Origin: Laetiporus sulphureus 93-53
Taxonomy: Eukaryota; Basidiomycota; Agaricomycetes; Polyporales; Laetiporaceae
Length of the DNA: 64,000 nucleotides
NCBI RefSeq assembly: GCF_001632365.1
Contig: NW_024468519.1
Coordinates: forward strand, 630,831-694,830
Direction of reading: 5' to 3'
The notes beneath the pieces were generated by a model, which worked only from the letters and a program-made list of their open reading frames with translations, ran no database searches and was not told the origin of the DNA. Both the position numbers and the translations under genes were made by a program. Positions 54,541 to 64,000 of this stretch are shown here, piece by piece. How positions within the stretch are numbered: position 1 is the first letter of the stretch; every line of letters starts with the position of its first letter.

Positions 54541-57500
54541 TCATGCCAGGATCGCGTTCACGGGAATAGCATTCAGAGGTTGGTTGTCGATAGAGATACC
54601 TGTACCAGACAGATTAGCACAACACAACGCCACCAAGGGATCAGTGAACGTACTCCGTGTAGCATTCGCCGTCTTGTAAATACCAATGAGTCGATGGCTG
54701 AGCTCAAACATGTCATTGCTGCAGCTAGCGTGAGTAAGGTTCCAGTAAGAGGTGCGAGAGACAAACCGGAGAGAGATGATGATAAATTGGGCATTCTTTG
54801 TTCGATCCTTGATATAGTTCGCGACGATAGAGACGTTGCGGAAGTCGAGTGCTGCGTCAATCTCGTCCATGAAGTACAACGGTGTCGGCTACAAGTAATC
54901 ATAAGTAATGACATTGAAGCAGATGAAACATGAAAATACCTTATAGACGTGCAGCGCAAAGACCAGAGCGAGGGAACTCAGCGTCTGAACGTACGTAAGC
55001 GTCCGAAATGCGAAGGTTCAGCTTTCGGGCATACCTTCTCACCACCGGACAGGTTGGAGATGTTCTTCCAGCTCTTCTTCGGAGGCATGACGCTAAAGAT
55101 GATCCCTTCTGAGAAAGGGTCCATGCTGTCCACCAGCTCGAGCTCGGCATTGCCACCAAGAGTGATCATCTACGCGAGCATTACACGATTATCATAAGTG
55201 TTGAGCATATCGTGGAACCCACCTGGTACATCTCCTTCAGCTTGAGGGAAATCGTGCTGAAGCCAGCCATAAACTCGTCTAGTCGCCTTTTCCTCAAGTT
55301 GTCGTACTCTGCCTTCTTGGCGTCGCGTTCCTTTGTGACTTCCTCCAAATCCTGAGCACGCCTCAAGAACTCCTCTTCACGCTTTCTGTAGTCCTTGAGC
55401 ACGCTGAGATCGGGACGGGAGTTCTTGAGGTTTTCTGTGGCGCGTGGGTTAGAGATACGACGATCAGAGGCGAAGTAATAACTAACCGTCCAGCAATTCA
55501 GTTTCAGCGATGAGATCTTTCTTCCTGAATGCCGACAGCTCGTCAGCGCTGTAGACATGGAGCTCATGCAACGGCTCCTTGCGCTTGCGAGCCTCTTCTA
55601 GGTCTGGCTTGACGATATCCTTGCCGCCCTCCGCCTTGACCACCTCTTCGTCCTCATCCTCGTCGCTGTGCATGCAAACTGAGCCGCAATCCATACTACG
55701 AACGTCATGACCTACTCGACATCCTCCAACCGCAACTTATCGTGCTCATTCTGCCAATGTTCAATAGTGCGATCATTCTCCTTGGCTTCCTTCTTGGTGT
55801 CGTTCAATTTCTGTTGCAGTTCCATCTGATATAACCAACCGTCATGACTTGTGATCTCAAGAAGAGACCCATACGGACCTCCTTTTGCCTGAACTCCTGG
55901 ATCCCTTCGTTCTTCGCGTCGAGTTCGCTCTTCAGGCCCTCGAGATCGTCTTTGGAGTTTTCCACTGCCACTTGTGCTGCTTCGACCTGCTCACGGAGCT
56001 GATCCACGTAGTCGGTAATCTCCTTCAGTTCTGCATTGAGTTCTTCCAGGTCACGCTCGACCTCTTCGAGCGCCTCAGTGTTGTTCTTGATGGTGCTCTT
56101 GAGTTTAACGCAGTCCTTCTCGGCCTTGGCCTTTGCGACCTCAGCCTTCGTGATCTCGTCGTTTGCCAGGTTGATGTGCAGCCGAATGCCGTCGACCGTC
56201 GACTTCTGCGACAGGAGGCGAGCGCCACCAATCTCCAGTATCTTCTTCTCGAGAGCTTGAATCTCTGCCTCGATTGTACTTGTCTTGGCTTGCAACGCTT
56301 CCAGTCTCTCTGTAGATGTGGCGATATCTTTCTCAAGAGTTGCGATGCGAGCCATATCGCCGGCATCAGGTTTGGTCTGCGCTCTGCGTCAAGCGGTCAG
56401 ATGAGGGTAATAAAGCTGCGATGAGTATACAACATACTTCAGCTCGCGGTAGCGTTTTTCGGCCTCAGAGATACGCTTCGAGCCAGTCCGGATATCGAGG
56501 CTGACTTTGTCTATGGCAATATCAAGCTGAGGTCCCGAGCCGGAAATTGCATCTAGCTCTGCTTCAACTTCCCGCAACTGCCGCTGGCATGCCTCCAGTT
56601 CTCTGGCGGCCTCTTCGCTTTCCTGCTCGTACCGCCTCAGTACATCAGGCGAGACAGCATCAGCCTGAAGTTTGGAACTCATGCCACCCCTAGAAACATG
56701 GTTACCGCCGCCAGACATCGTTCCCGACGAGTCGATCAGCTGGCCTGCGAGAGTGACGACTCGCCATCTTCGCTGCCCTCCAAAAGCAATCCTGTTTGCT
56801 TGCTCGAGATCGTTTGCTACCAAGGTATTGCCCAGACCCTTGAAAAATGCCGGGGCGAAACGCGCCTCCTTCGGCTTGATTAGATCGAACAGCCGCGGCA
56901 CGTTCTCAGGAGTTGGGATCTTCTCCATACCACGGTTGGAGAGCTTCTCTAGCACCATGAATGAGGCGCGACCGATATTCTGTTTCCGCAGATATTCGAT
57001 GCACGCTTGGCCCTGCTCAACCGTGTCGACCACCAGGTTGTTCAAAGCACCGCACGCAGTGGATACGGCGACATCGTACTTGTCGGGGATAGTGCCCAGA
57101 CTTCCCAAACGACCCTGACATATGTTTTGCTTGGTCGATACGGTAGCCGCAGCAATCAGGAAGGACTCACATGAAAGCCGGATATGCGGCCTGCATTCTT
57201 GAGGCGGGTGAGGCTGTCCAGCACCTTGTTCTGAGAGGTGCTGGCAGCCTGTGACGCCTTGGCTTCGTCCACTTTCTGACGAGCCGAAGAGGCCTTGGAA
57301 CGTAGCTGCTGCACACGAGCTTGCATTTCCTATGATGACAACTGGATAAATGGTAAAGATGAGATGAGTACATGGTCACGTACAGCTAACTTTCTCCCGC
57401 TCTCCTTCACTTCTTTCGCGTTGCCGGCTTTAGTAGCTTGCAGCTCCTTGAGCTCTTCCATCTGCATGAAGGAGGTCAGTGCGCGAACGCCGAATGTGAG

Positions 57501-60352
57501 GACGTTGTAGCATACCTTGGTGCTGTGCTCAGCTTGAAGCTTTTCGAGAGCTTCCCGCGCCTCCTGGCTGGCAGCTTTCGCAGCTTCAGCCTTCTTCGCG
57601 AGCATATCGCGTTCGCTCGTGGCGAGATCGATCTCAGCCTGCTTCTGATTGATCTTGACTGTCCAAGGCTGCAGCTCCTTCTGCTTGACTTCGATTTGGT
57701 CATGGAAAACTTGCGTCTTGTCTGTTTGTAGAGCTTCGCATCAGAGGAATGTTGTGAACCCTATAAGTGGAACTGACCCTTGAGACTGTCCCGAATCCTC
57801 TCTAGAGCTTTCTCTTCTTCTGCGAGCGACGTTTCGAGCTCTTCGACCTTGGCCTTCTCCCGATCCATCTTAGCACTATTGTCTTCGATAGCACGTTTCG
57901 CTTCAGCATAATGGTGTTCATCCTATTGTAGGGTTAGACAAAGCGGATCCTAGTTGCGAGGCACAAACCTCTTGCAAAGATTTTCTCAGCTTCTTCGTCT
58001 TGCCATTCGCATGCTTCTTTCGCTCTTCCAAGCCTACAACCTTCTTCTCCTGAGCTGCAAGGTCCTTGACAGCCGCAGCCGCAGCCTCTCTTACTTCCTA
58101 TTAGACAGCAATCAATCATGGCGACGCTTACACACTAATAAGCGACCTCACCTCGTACGCCGCACACCGCTCGTCGTAATGCTTCTGCAGTAGCTCGAGA
58201 TGAAGAATGTCGTCACGGTTACGTTCCGTCTCATCTGCCAATTCTTTCTCAAGCCGAGCCTGAGCGAGCGGGAGAGTCGTCCATGAGGTAACAGGCCACA
58301 AATTGTGATGAACCACGTACCATTGCCTTCTCATAGGCTTCCTCGTTCACGAAGCACTGCCATAAGTAATACTGCCAAAGTCGAGAAAGCGCACGTATGT
58401 GCTCATTCTTCATGCGCAGGTAATCTTCTGCCTCACGCTTCTTGGCCTCCAATGCGTTACGGTCGCGCTCGACAATCCGAAGCCGGTTCAGCTTATCCAT
58501 GCGATCTTCCGAAAGGCGCTCAACCTCGACGAGTGTCTCTTCGATAGGCTCTTTATATTGGGACGTCCCGATGATGTCCTCCAAGTACTCAAGGAGACCG
58601 TCTTCATGCTCGGAAGCCGCCTTTGGCTTCATTTGAGCAATAGACTCGACTTCACCCTAAACACATGCGACCGATTCATGGAGTTATTTGGAAGAACTGA
58701 TGGACATGCGCACCTGCAAGATGAGGAAGCGATTGTGATCGAGGTCGATGCCGCGTCCCTTCAATAGAGTTTGCACTTCCTTGTAGTTACTCTGCCGCCC
58801 GTTGATCGTGTACCTGCTCGAGTTGTTCTTATACGCGGTGCGCGCAACGATAAGCTGCGAACCGGGAACAACTTCGAATGCATCTGGACCCGGCTAGAAA
58901 CGCAGACGACGGCGTTAGTGGCAAGCACACGAGCCACCGCAACTAGTTCATACCAAGTCGATGATCTCCCTGAAGTGTACCTCCACGCTGCACTCATCCA
59001 AGTCCGGATGACGGGCGGAGTTGTGTATTAGCTCGGACAGCTTGCCTTGTCTCATCTTTGAGGCTCGATAACCAAACACAAAAAGTAGTGCGTCAATAGT
59101 ATTCGACTTGCCAGAGCCGTTCGGACCGACGATGGCCGAGAATGACTGTGAAGTCGTTGTCCAATAGAACCAGCTATCAGGTTTACAACAGATAACCGCA
59201 TACCTTGTGGAAAGGGCCGATTTCCTGGCGACCAGCATAGCTCTTAAAGTTGATGAGAGCCATCTTGTGTATGACCAACCGCGCCTTTGGGCCTTGCGGC
59301 TCCTCAGGCGCTGCAGGTACAGTTTGCGGGCGCGGCGTAGGGGACTTGGAAGGGCCGAGTAACGAATACTCTTCCTCTTGCTGCTCCTTCACAGCCTCCT
59401 TACTATCAAGTACGGCAGTGAGGACCTCGTTCGTCTCTTCCGCGTCTGATGTTTCTATGACCTCCTGATTGTCGCGCCCTTTCACGACCTCTTCGGCAGG
59501 CTCTTCCCCTACATGGAGTTCCACAGGCTCAGGACTTTTCTGAGCAACTTGCTTCTCTTGCTTCACGACGGTCTTTACACCACGTTCCTTCTTGACCTTC
59601 ATTGTCTCCGGTGGAGGCGCAGCTACACCGAGAGTCTCCTCCTCGTCTGAATCTTCCACAACGCGGACGGTCTTAGCCGCGCGAGCCTTTCCCTTGCCCC
59701 GTGGGGGCTTTATAATCTCAACGCCGTCATCATCCGAGGTCAATACGGCCTCGGGCTCGCTGTCGGGAACCTTCATCTTCCTAGCTGATGCAGTTGACCG
59801 GGAACCGCGTGCCGAGCTAGTCGAAGCGCGTTTCGACGTAGATGAAGCAGCGGACAAATGGCCCTTGCTGGGTGGCACGTAGTCCTCTTCTTCTGTCTCG
59901 GTTTTGACTGTGGCACTCGTCTTCGGTTTGATGCTGGCCAGTTCATCTTCCGAATCCTCCGCCTCAATCGTCTCCACTCTACTAGTTGCCTTCTGCGCCG
60001 CAGCTCGCCTTGTCTTCGCCTTCACCTGAACAATCTCATCGTTGGAATCGCTCCCTTCAGGTTCAAGCGATGGACGCGACTTTTTCGCCGGTCGGGCGGG
60101 CTCTTCGTGCACTTCTTCGTCAGACTCCAGTACCTGCTCTAAAGAAGGCCTTGAGCGCGTCGAGGCAGGCCCTTTGGCAGTTTGAGGAGGCATCGGTTGG
60201 GCGGATGTGGATCGACGCGTCCTCGACGCGGGCTTGATGTTCTCTTGCTCCGGCTCGTGCGCACCATTGCGCTTGCGTTTCGGCGTTGTAGGTGGGACAA
60301 CAGATTCCGGCTCGACAGATGCGCGAGTCCGGCCTGAACGACGGGGTGGCAT
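54541..60352 (-). CDS. SMC4: Condensin subunit SMC4
   Basis: The protein has 1596 aa in 20 exons: 60352-59204, 59145-58954, 58893-58714, 58656-58321, 58259-58152, 58097-57969, 57922-57778, 57721-57516, 57461-57384, 57329-57171, 57114-56438, 56383-55879, 55825-55716, 55665-55487, 55434-55223, 55169-55035, 54984-54940, 54888-54767, 54718-54654 and 54599-54541. SMC4 pairs with SMC2 in condensin and compacts mitotic chromosomes. Walker A is GPNGSGKSN (390-398), coiled coils flank a hinge (about 895-1070), the signature is LSGGEK (1495-1500), split from TLSSLALVF by an intron, and Walker B is LYFMDE (1519-1524). The 380-residue N-terminal extension, in one exon, is disordered and full of SDDE/TPKR patches typical of Cdk and CK2 regulation. 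Confidence 0.95.
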
Positions 60353-60562
60353 TGGTGTTGCGTATTCAGACGAGGTTCTGCAGACTCGGTGAACAACAAC
60401 TTCCAACGCGTGCCCAAGTCGCGTTTGGATGTACCACGTGACCGACGCGACGCGTCGCCCGTTTTGGAAATGGAATTGTCCTCCTGGCCATCACTTGGAC
60501 ATGGTGCAGAAAATCTATTATATACTTGAAAATAAGACAGTACTGATCATAACCCGAGAAGT

Positions 60563-62449
60563 TTACCAATCATCCCATCCGACGTCTAATCCATCTTTAA
60601 TTCTCCATCGCTGCTCGCCAAGCCACCTCGTGATTCTTTCCTCGTCCTTCTCGCCAGCTTTGTCGTCCAACACGCTGACATCGCCCTGGTCCCACAACGA
60701 CAACACCGACCACCCAACTACGATCATACCAGGTGGCCGCTGTTCTCCGGCACTCTCAAGTGCAGCAGAGATGTCCCGCAATGTCGAATAGATCACTCGC
60801 TGGTCGGGCATCGACGCTCGCTCAATGATAGCGATCGGCGTCGACGGAGGGAATGCAGGCCCATTCCGGCGAGACGCTGGCTCCCCAGACTCAGCCAGGA
60901 GTGTGCCTAACATCTGTGGGAGACGGGCGACACCCATGAGTATGACCAGCGTGCGGCTGCGCTCGTAGCCGGGTAGCTTGACTTCCTTCCCCTGGCGGCC
61001 GACGCCGGTGCAGACGACGAACGACTCGGCTGCCCCGCGCTGCGTGACCGGGATGCCTGCAAATGTCGGCCCTGCGAGCACGGAGCTCACGCCTGGTACG
61101 ACAACGGGCTCAAAGCCGTGCTCGCGGAAGTACAGTATCTCCTCGCCCGCACGTCCATAAACCGATGGGTCACCTTGCTTGAGCTAACGACTTGGATGTC
61201 AGCACGAGCCGAGGAAACCGCCATTCCGCAAAGTACGTACCCGCACTACAGTCAGCCCTCGCCTCGCTGCCTCCACAGCTGCCTCCATTAACTCTGCCTG
61301 CGCACCATCCGCGTTGCCAGGGAACTTCCGTGCAATGCGGACTTCAACTTCCGGCGGAATGAGGGCGAGCACGGCAGCAGGCACGAGCTTGTCCGAAAGT
61401 ACCAGGTCTGCAATCTTCGTCAGAGCGGTGTGCGTGGCGACTGTGAGTAGGGAGGGATGTCCTGGGCCCGAGCCGACAAGGTAGATCCTCCCACCATGAG
61501 GTGGCGAGAGGGTAAGCTCGTGCTGAGACACAGATACAGGCTTTCCACCCTGCTTCTCAGGAGGAGTGGGAGGGAGTCCAAAGCCCCCGTCAAGCACCAT
61601 CGCTATGTGCTCTTCACTCATCCTAGCCAATTTCTGTATAGGCCAATACTCGCTGACCTGCGCTACCCACTTCATCCGCCTCCGTGCGCTCTCCCGTGCT
61701 GTTTCGTTGGCGGCCCTCTGTAACACGGGTCGATTGGGCGTAGAGGGTGCTGCTTCCTCATCTAACTCCGCCACAGCCTCGTCCTCTTCCACAAGCTCTG
61801 ATGCCTTGGCCATGCTACGCAGCTTCCCAACATTGGTCACTGCAGTGCCGACCTCTCTGGGAAGTTTGGCGACAATCTCCCTACGCAAGCGGTTGGCGAG
61901 CCGACAACCCTGGCCGTTGGTAGTCACGCCGACTTGTAGAGAAGACGGTGCGCCGGTTTTAGGATCTTGGAAGCGATGCGTGGACAGGAAAGTAAAGTCG
62001 CACAAGTCAGGCATGTCGGTTACGTTGACGAGGATGTTACGGAGACGGCAAGCATAAGCGATGAGTCCTGCAGAGACCCTGCTGCGACGTTGTGATGAAT
62101 CTGAGCCGAGCAGGGTGTCTGTGACGCAGACCAGCCTGACTTGCTCAGAGGTAGATAGGTAGTCGTCGATAACCTGCGCATCTCGATCCACGGTTTTATC
62201 GGCAGAGCAGGGGAGAGATTCCAGATCCAGTAACCGGAGTTGACCTTGGCTGGCTCGCCAACGTAACTCGTCGCAAGCAGAGTCAGGTCCACCCTTGGCA
62301 AGCACGACAACATCGGAATCGGCTTCGAGGGCTGCGAAGGCACGAGACGCCGCTAGTGCATTCGACCCAATGAGAATCACTACCTGCTTCTGCAGGCGAA
62401 AAGAGAGCAGCAGAGATGCGCCGCGAATAGGAGAGGGATATGCTGCCAT
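60563..62449 (-). CDS. MET1: Siroheme synthase: uroporphyrinogen-III C-methyltransferase with Met8-like front domain
   Basis: The protein has 609 aa in two exons, 62449-61241 and 61183-60563. The C-terminal half is the SAM-dependent methyltransferase that turns uroporphyrinogen III into precorrin-2: GRIYLVGSGPGHPSLLT, VLSDKLVP, KQGDPSVYGRAGEE, VPGVSSVLAGPTFAGIPVTQRG. The N-terminal half (VVILIGSNALAASRAFAALEADSDVVVLAKGG..., then FTFLSTHRF, GVTTNGQGCRLANRLRREI) is the Met8-type NAD-binding and dimerisation module of precorrin-2 dehydrogenase/ferrochelatase. One chain may therefore perform more than one step of siroheme synthesis, needed by sulfite reductase. The nucleotide loop reads GSNALA rather than the usual GGG form, so dehydrogenase activity needs testing. 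Confidence 0.9.
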
Positions 62450-62623
62450 CCTTGGATGTCGTTGGCAAATTTCGACATTTTGTATAGCATGTAGCGCTCG
62501 TGGCGAGAGGATGGTGCAAGGACGACGCAGGGCCCAAGTCACAGCGTGTCACGCCTTGTTCCTCTTGTGACACGCTGTGACTTGGGCTGTTGCCACAGAC
62601 TTGCAGCCCGCCTGCCAGCTTCA
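62450..62623. promoter_or_regulatory. Short divergent promoter, MET1 / SRP14
   Basis: Only 174 bp separate the two start codons. The middle third is a perfect 21-bp inverted repeat (62532-62587). The arrangement places any factor bound to the palindrome about 80 bp from the MET1 start and about 40 bp from the SRP14 start. Confidence 0.7.
62532..62587. repeat. Perfect 21-bp inverted repeat in the MET1/SRP14 promoter
   Basis: Arm 62532-62552 (begins GCCCAAGTCACAGCG) is the exact reverse complement of 62567-62587. The 14-nt spacer is pyrimidine-rich on the plus strand. There are no mismatches, so it is either young or conserved. Confidence 0.95.
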
Positions 62624-63284
62624 ATGCAGCTGGTAGATAACGATACCGTACGTTGCTACGCTTCAGACAGAGTTCGCGCCGCCTGACGAATTGCCGACAG
62701 TTCTTGCAACGTCTTGCTGCACTGTTTGAATCGAAGCAGGACTCGGGCACAATATGGCTCACTCACAAACGACGTGCGTTGCCCCAATATCTGCACTGGC
62801 TCGCTTTGGCTTACGACCTGCGACGCACTAGTCACGCATGATGAGCACGGCAGCGTTACGTCCCCCGGTGAAGGTGAAGATGTAGAATACCCATGCCTGA
62901 TACGCGTCACCGATGGCGACGCAAAATTGTCGACGAAAGTGAGCTCACCGTTCACAATCATCGTTGATCGAATATATCCATGCCTCCCTTACATAGGTGG
63001 AGTCAGGCCAGCTGGAAAAGTTCCATGAACAGTACGGCGCCCTCTTGAAATCTTCAATGACAACTCTCCGAAAGCGCGACAAGAAACGCGAGAAGCAACG
63101 AGCAGAAGAGATCGCGCGCAAGAAACGCAGGATGACCGAACAGATAGTCGTAGAAGGATCCAAAAGAGGTGCTGGCCGGCGAAAACGACAAAGGAGGATG
63201 AAAGCAGCGTTGAAACAGGATGAGGCACGAAAGAGAGCCCAGGAAAGGGAGGAAGCTCGATCACAGGCGAAGGAAGCGAAGTAG
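62624..63284 (+). CDS. SRP14: Signal recognition particle 14 kDa subunit
   Basis: The protein has 163 aa in four exons: 62624-62647, 62701-62773, 62832-62938 and 62997-63284. SRP14 belongs to the Alu domain of the signal recognition particle and slows elongation while ribosomes are brought to the ER. Family blocks are MQLVDNDTFLQRLAALFESK, GTIWLTHKRL, EYPCLIRVTDGDAKLSTKV and KFHEQYGALLKSSMTTLRKR. The C-terminal tail is an unusually long Lys/Arg-rich helix, common in fungal SRP14, likely to touch RNA. The start is set by the family N-terminus. Confidence 0.93.
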
Positions 63285-63572
63285 TCACTCGACTTACACT
63301 ATGTTCAGCTATTCCAGATGTTTACTGTGTTGATATGGCCAGGCTACGTCGAGCAACGCTAGCCGTCTGTAGAATGATAGTATACTGTATTGGAAGGTTG
63401 AGGAGCCCAAAGATTCTCAAGAAAAGGGCAAGTTGTGGTGATCGCGAGACCGCAGCGCGCTACGTGCACGTGTAGCGCTCGACTCGAAGCCACTGAGTGC
63501 ATTGCTTGCTTGTCGGATACCGCGAAGGCTACATCCCTTCCTTGTCTCAACATCTCGTCTTTCTCTGCTTAG

Positions 63573-64000
63573 ATGCCGGTGCTTGCCCCTCCGCCTATAG
63601 CACCTATAGAGCCCGATGTCTTCGACGACGACGATGAGGGATGGCAAGACATGCCGGTCATCCGCGACAGGGACGACATAGCCGGCGGGCTAGACGAGGA
63701 AGACCAGAAGAAGTACCATTATGTTCCCCCTGTTCATAAGAGTGGCAACGATGGTGGTGGAAATGCGACTGGAACATTACTCGACGTCGATTACCGAGGC
63801 AATGAATGGCGGTCGAAGGTCGATCAGAACGAGAACGAGTACACTCGCCTACGAGTGAACGAGGAGGATGAGTCCGATGAAGTCCACCTGCGCACGAAGT
63901 ACTTGTTCGACGAGGATAAGGCGATGACCCCGCTCAGTCAGATGCAAGCTACGAAGGACCTCCTAACCGAAGCCCAGCGGATAGCCTATGTTGGTCTCTG
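63573..64000 (+). CDS. 5' part of an unrecognised acidic protein (cut by the window end)
   Basis: The frame is open from ATG 63573 to the end (142 codons). It begins MPVLAPPPIAPIEPDVFDDD and continues with DEGWQDMPVIRDRDD, KYHYVPPVHKSG, LLDVDYRGNEWRSKVDQNEN, EVHLRTKYLFDEDKAMTPL and TKDLLTEAQRIAYVGL. The acidic start followed by a conserved-looking LTEAQRIAYVGL segment looks like a genuine conserved fungal protein, but I cannot name it. A TTAG immediately before the ATG could be the acceptor of a 5' UTR intron. Confidence 0.7.
   Translation, partial: MPVLAPPPIAPIEPDVFDDDDEGWQDMPVIRDRDDIAGGLDEEDQKKYHYVPPVHKSGNDGGGNATGTLLDVDYRGNEWRSKVDQNENEYTRLRVNEEDESDEVHLRTKYLFDEDKAMTPLSQMQATKDLLTEAQRIAYVGL

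Overview
This is nuclear DNA of a filamentous basidiomycete, most likely an agaricomycete. Almost every gene is cut into many exons by short introns (usually about 47-60 nt) with GTRNGT donors and YAG acceptors. The protein set (Syo1, Fip1, SMC4, Utp14, a NAK kinase with a very long tail, a CPL1-like secreted protein) is fungal. I rebuilt gene models by hand from conserved protein blocks, splice sites and reading-phase bookkeeping. Wherever exon coordinates are listed, the phases add up to an uninterrupted frame unless stated otherwise.

Layout. (1) 1-10,765: GC-rich and gene-poor, with no convincing gene. It carries one AT-rich non-autonomous DNA transposon (4797-5492) with long terminal inverted repeats. 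(2) 10,766-27,166: TPX2-like spindle protein (-), Syo1/HEATR3 (-), FIP1 (+), a free-standing Sec3 lipid-binding domain (-), an 81-aa dsRNA-binding protein (-), a doubtful ORF (-), mitochondrial uL10m (-) and a 3-hydroxyisobutyrate-dehydrogenase-like enzyme (-). (3) 27,480-39,085: NAK/Ark1-type kinase (+), Ctr copper transporter (+), EXO5 (-), a doubtful small ORF (+), an unrecognised coiled-coil protein (+) and a secreted repeat protein with a CPL1-like domain (+). (4) 41,472-64,000: an unrecognised one-span membrane protein (+), UTP14 (+), an NRAMP metal transporter (-), an unrecognised Cys-motif protein (-), a Cak1-like kinase (+), SMC4 (-), a siroheme synthase MET1 with a Met8-like front half (-), SRP14 (+) and the 5' part of one more gene (+).

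Most genes are housekeeping: ribosome assembly (Syo1, Utp14, uL10m), mRNA 3' ends (Fip1), protein targeting (SRP14), chromosome and DNA metabolism (SMC4, TPX2, EXO5, Cak1-like), sulfur metabolism (MET1) and metal uptake (Ctr, NRAMP). I see no biosynthetic cluster and no operon-like system; neighbours look independent. Head-to-head pairs share short promoters: Syo1/FIP1, HIBADH/NAK kinase and MET1/SRP14.

The most notable observations are a FIP1 start codon split by an intron next to a 10-nt microexon; a secreted repeat precursor with Kex2-type sites; two near-perfect 21-bp hairpins, one filling the middle of the MET1/SRP14 promoter; the transposon; a GC-AG intron; overlapping 5' ends of two opposed genes; and two single-domain proteins (Sec3-N and dsRBM). 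None is clearly a new system. They are specific, checkable oddities in an otherwise ordinary region.
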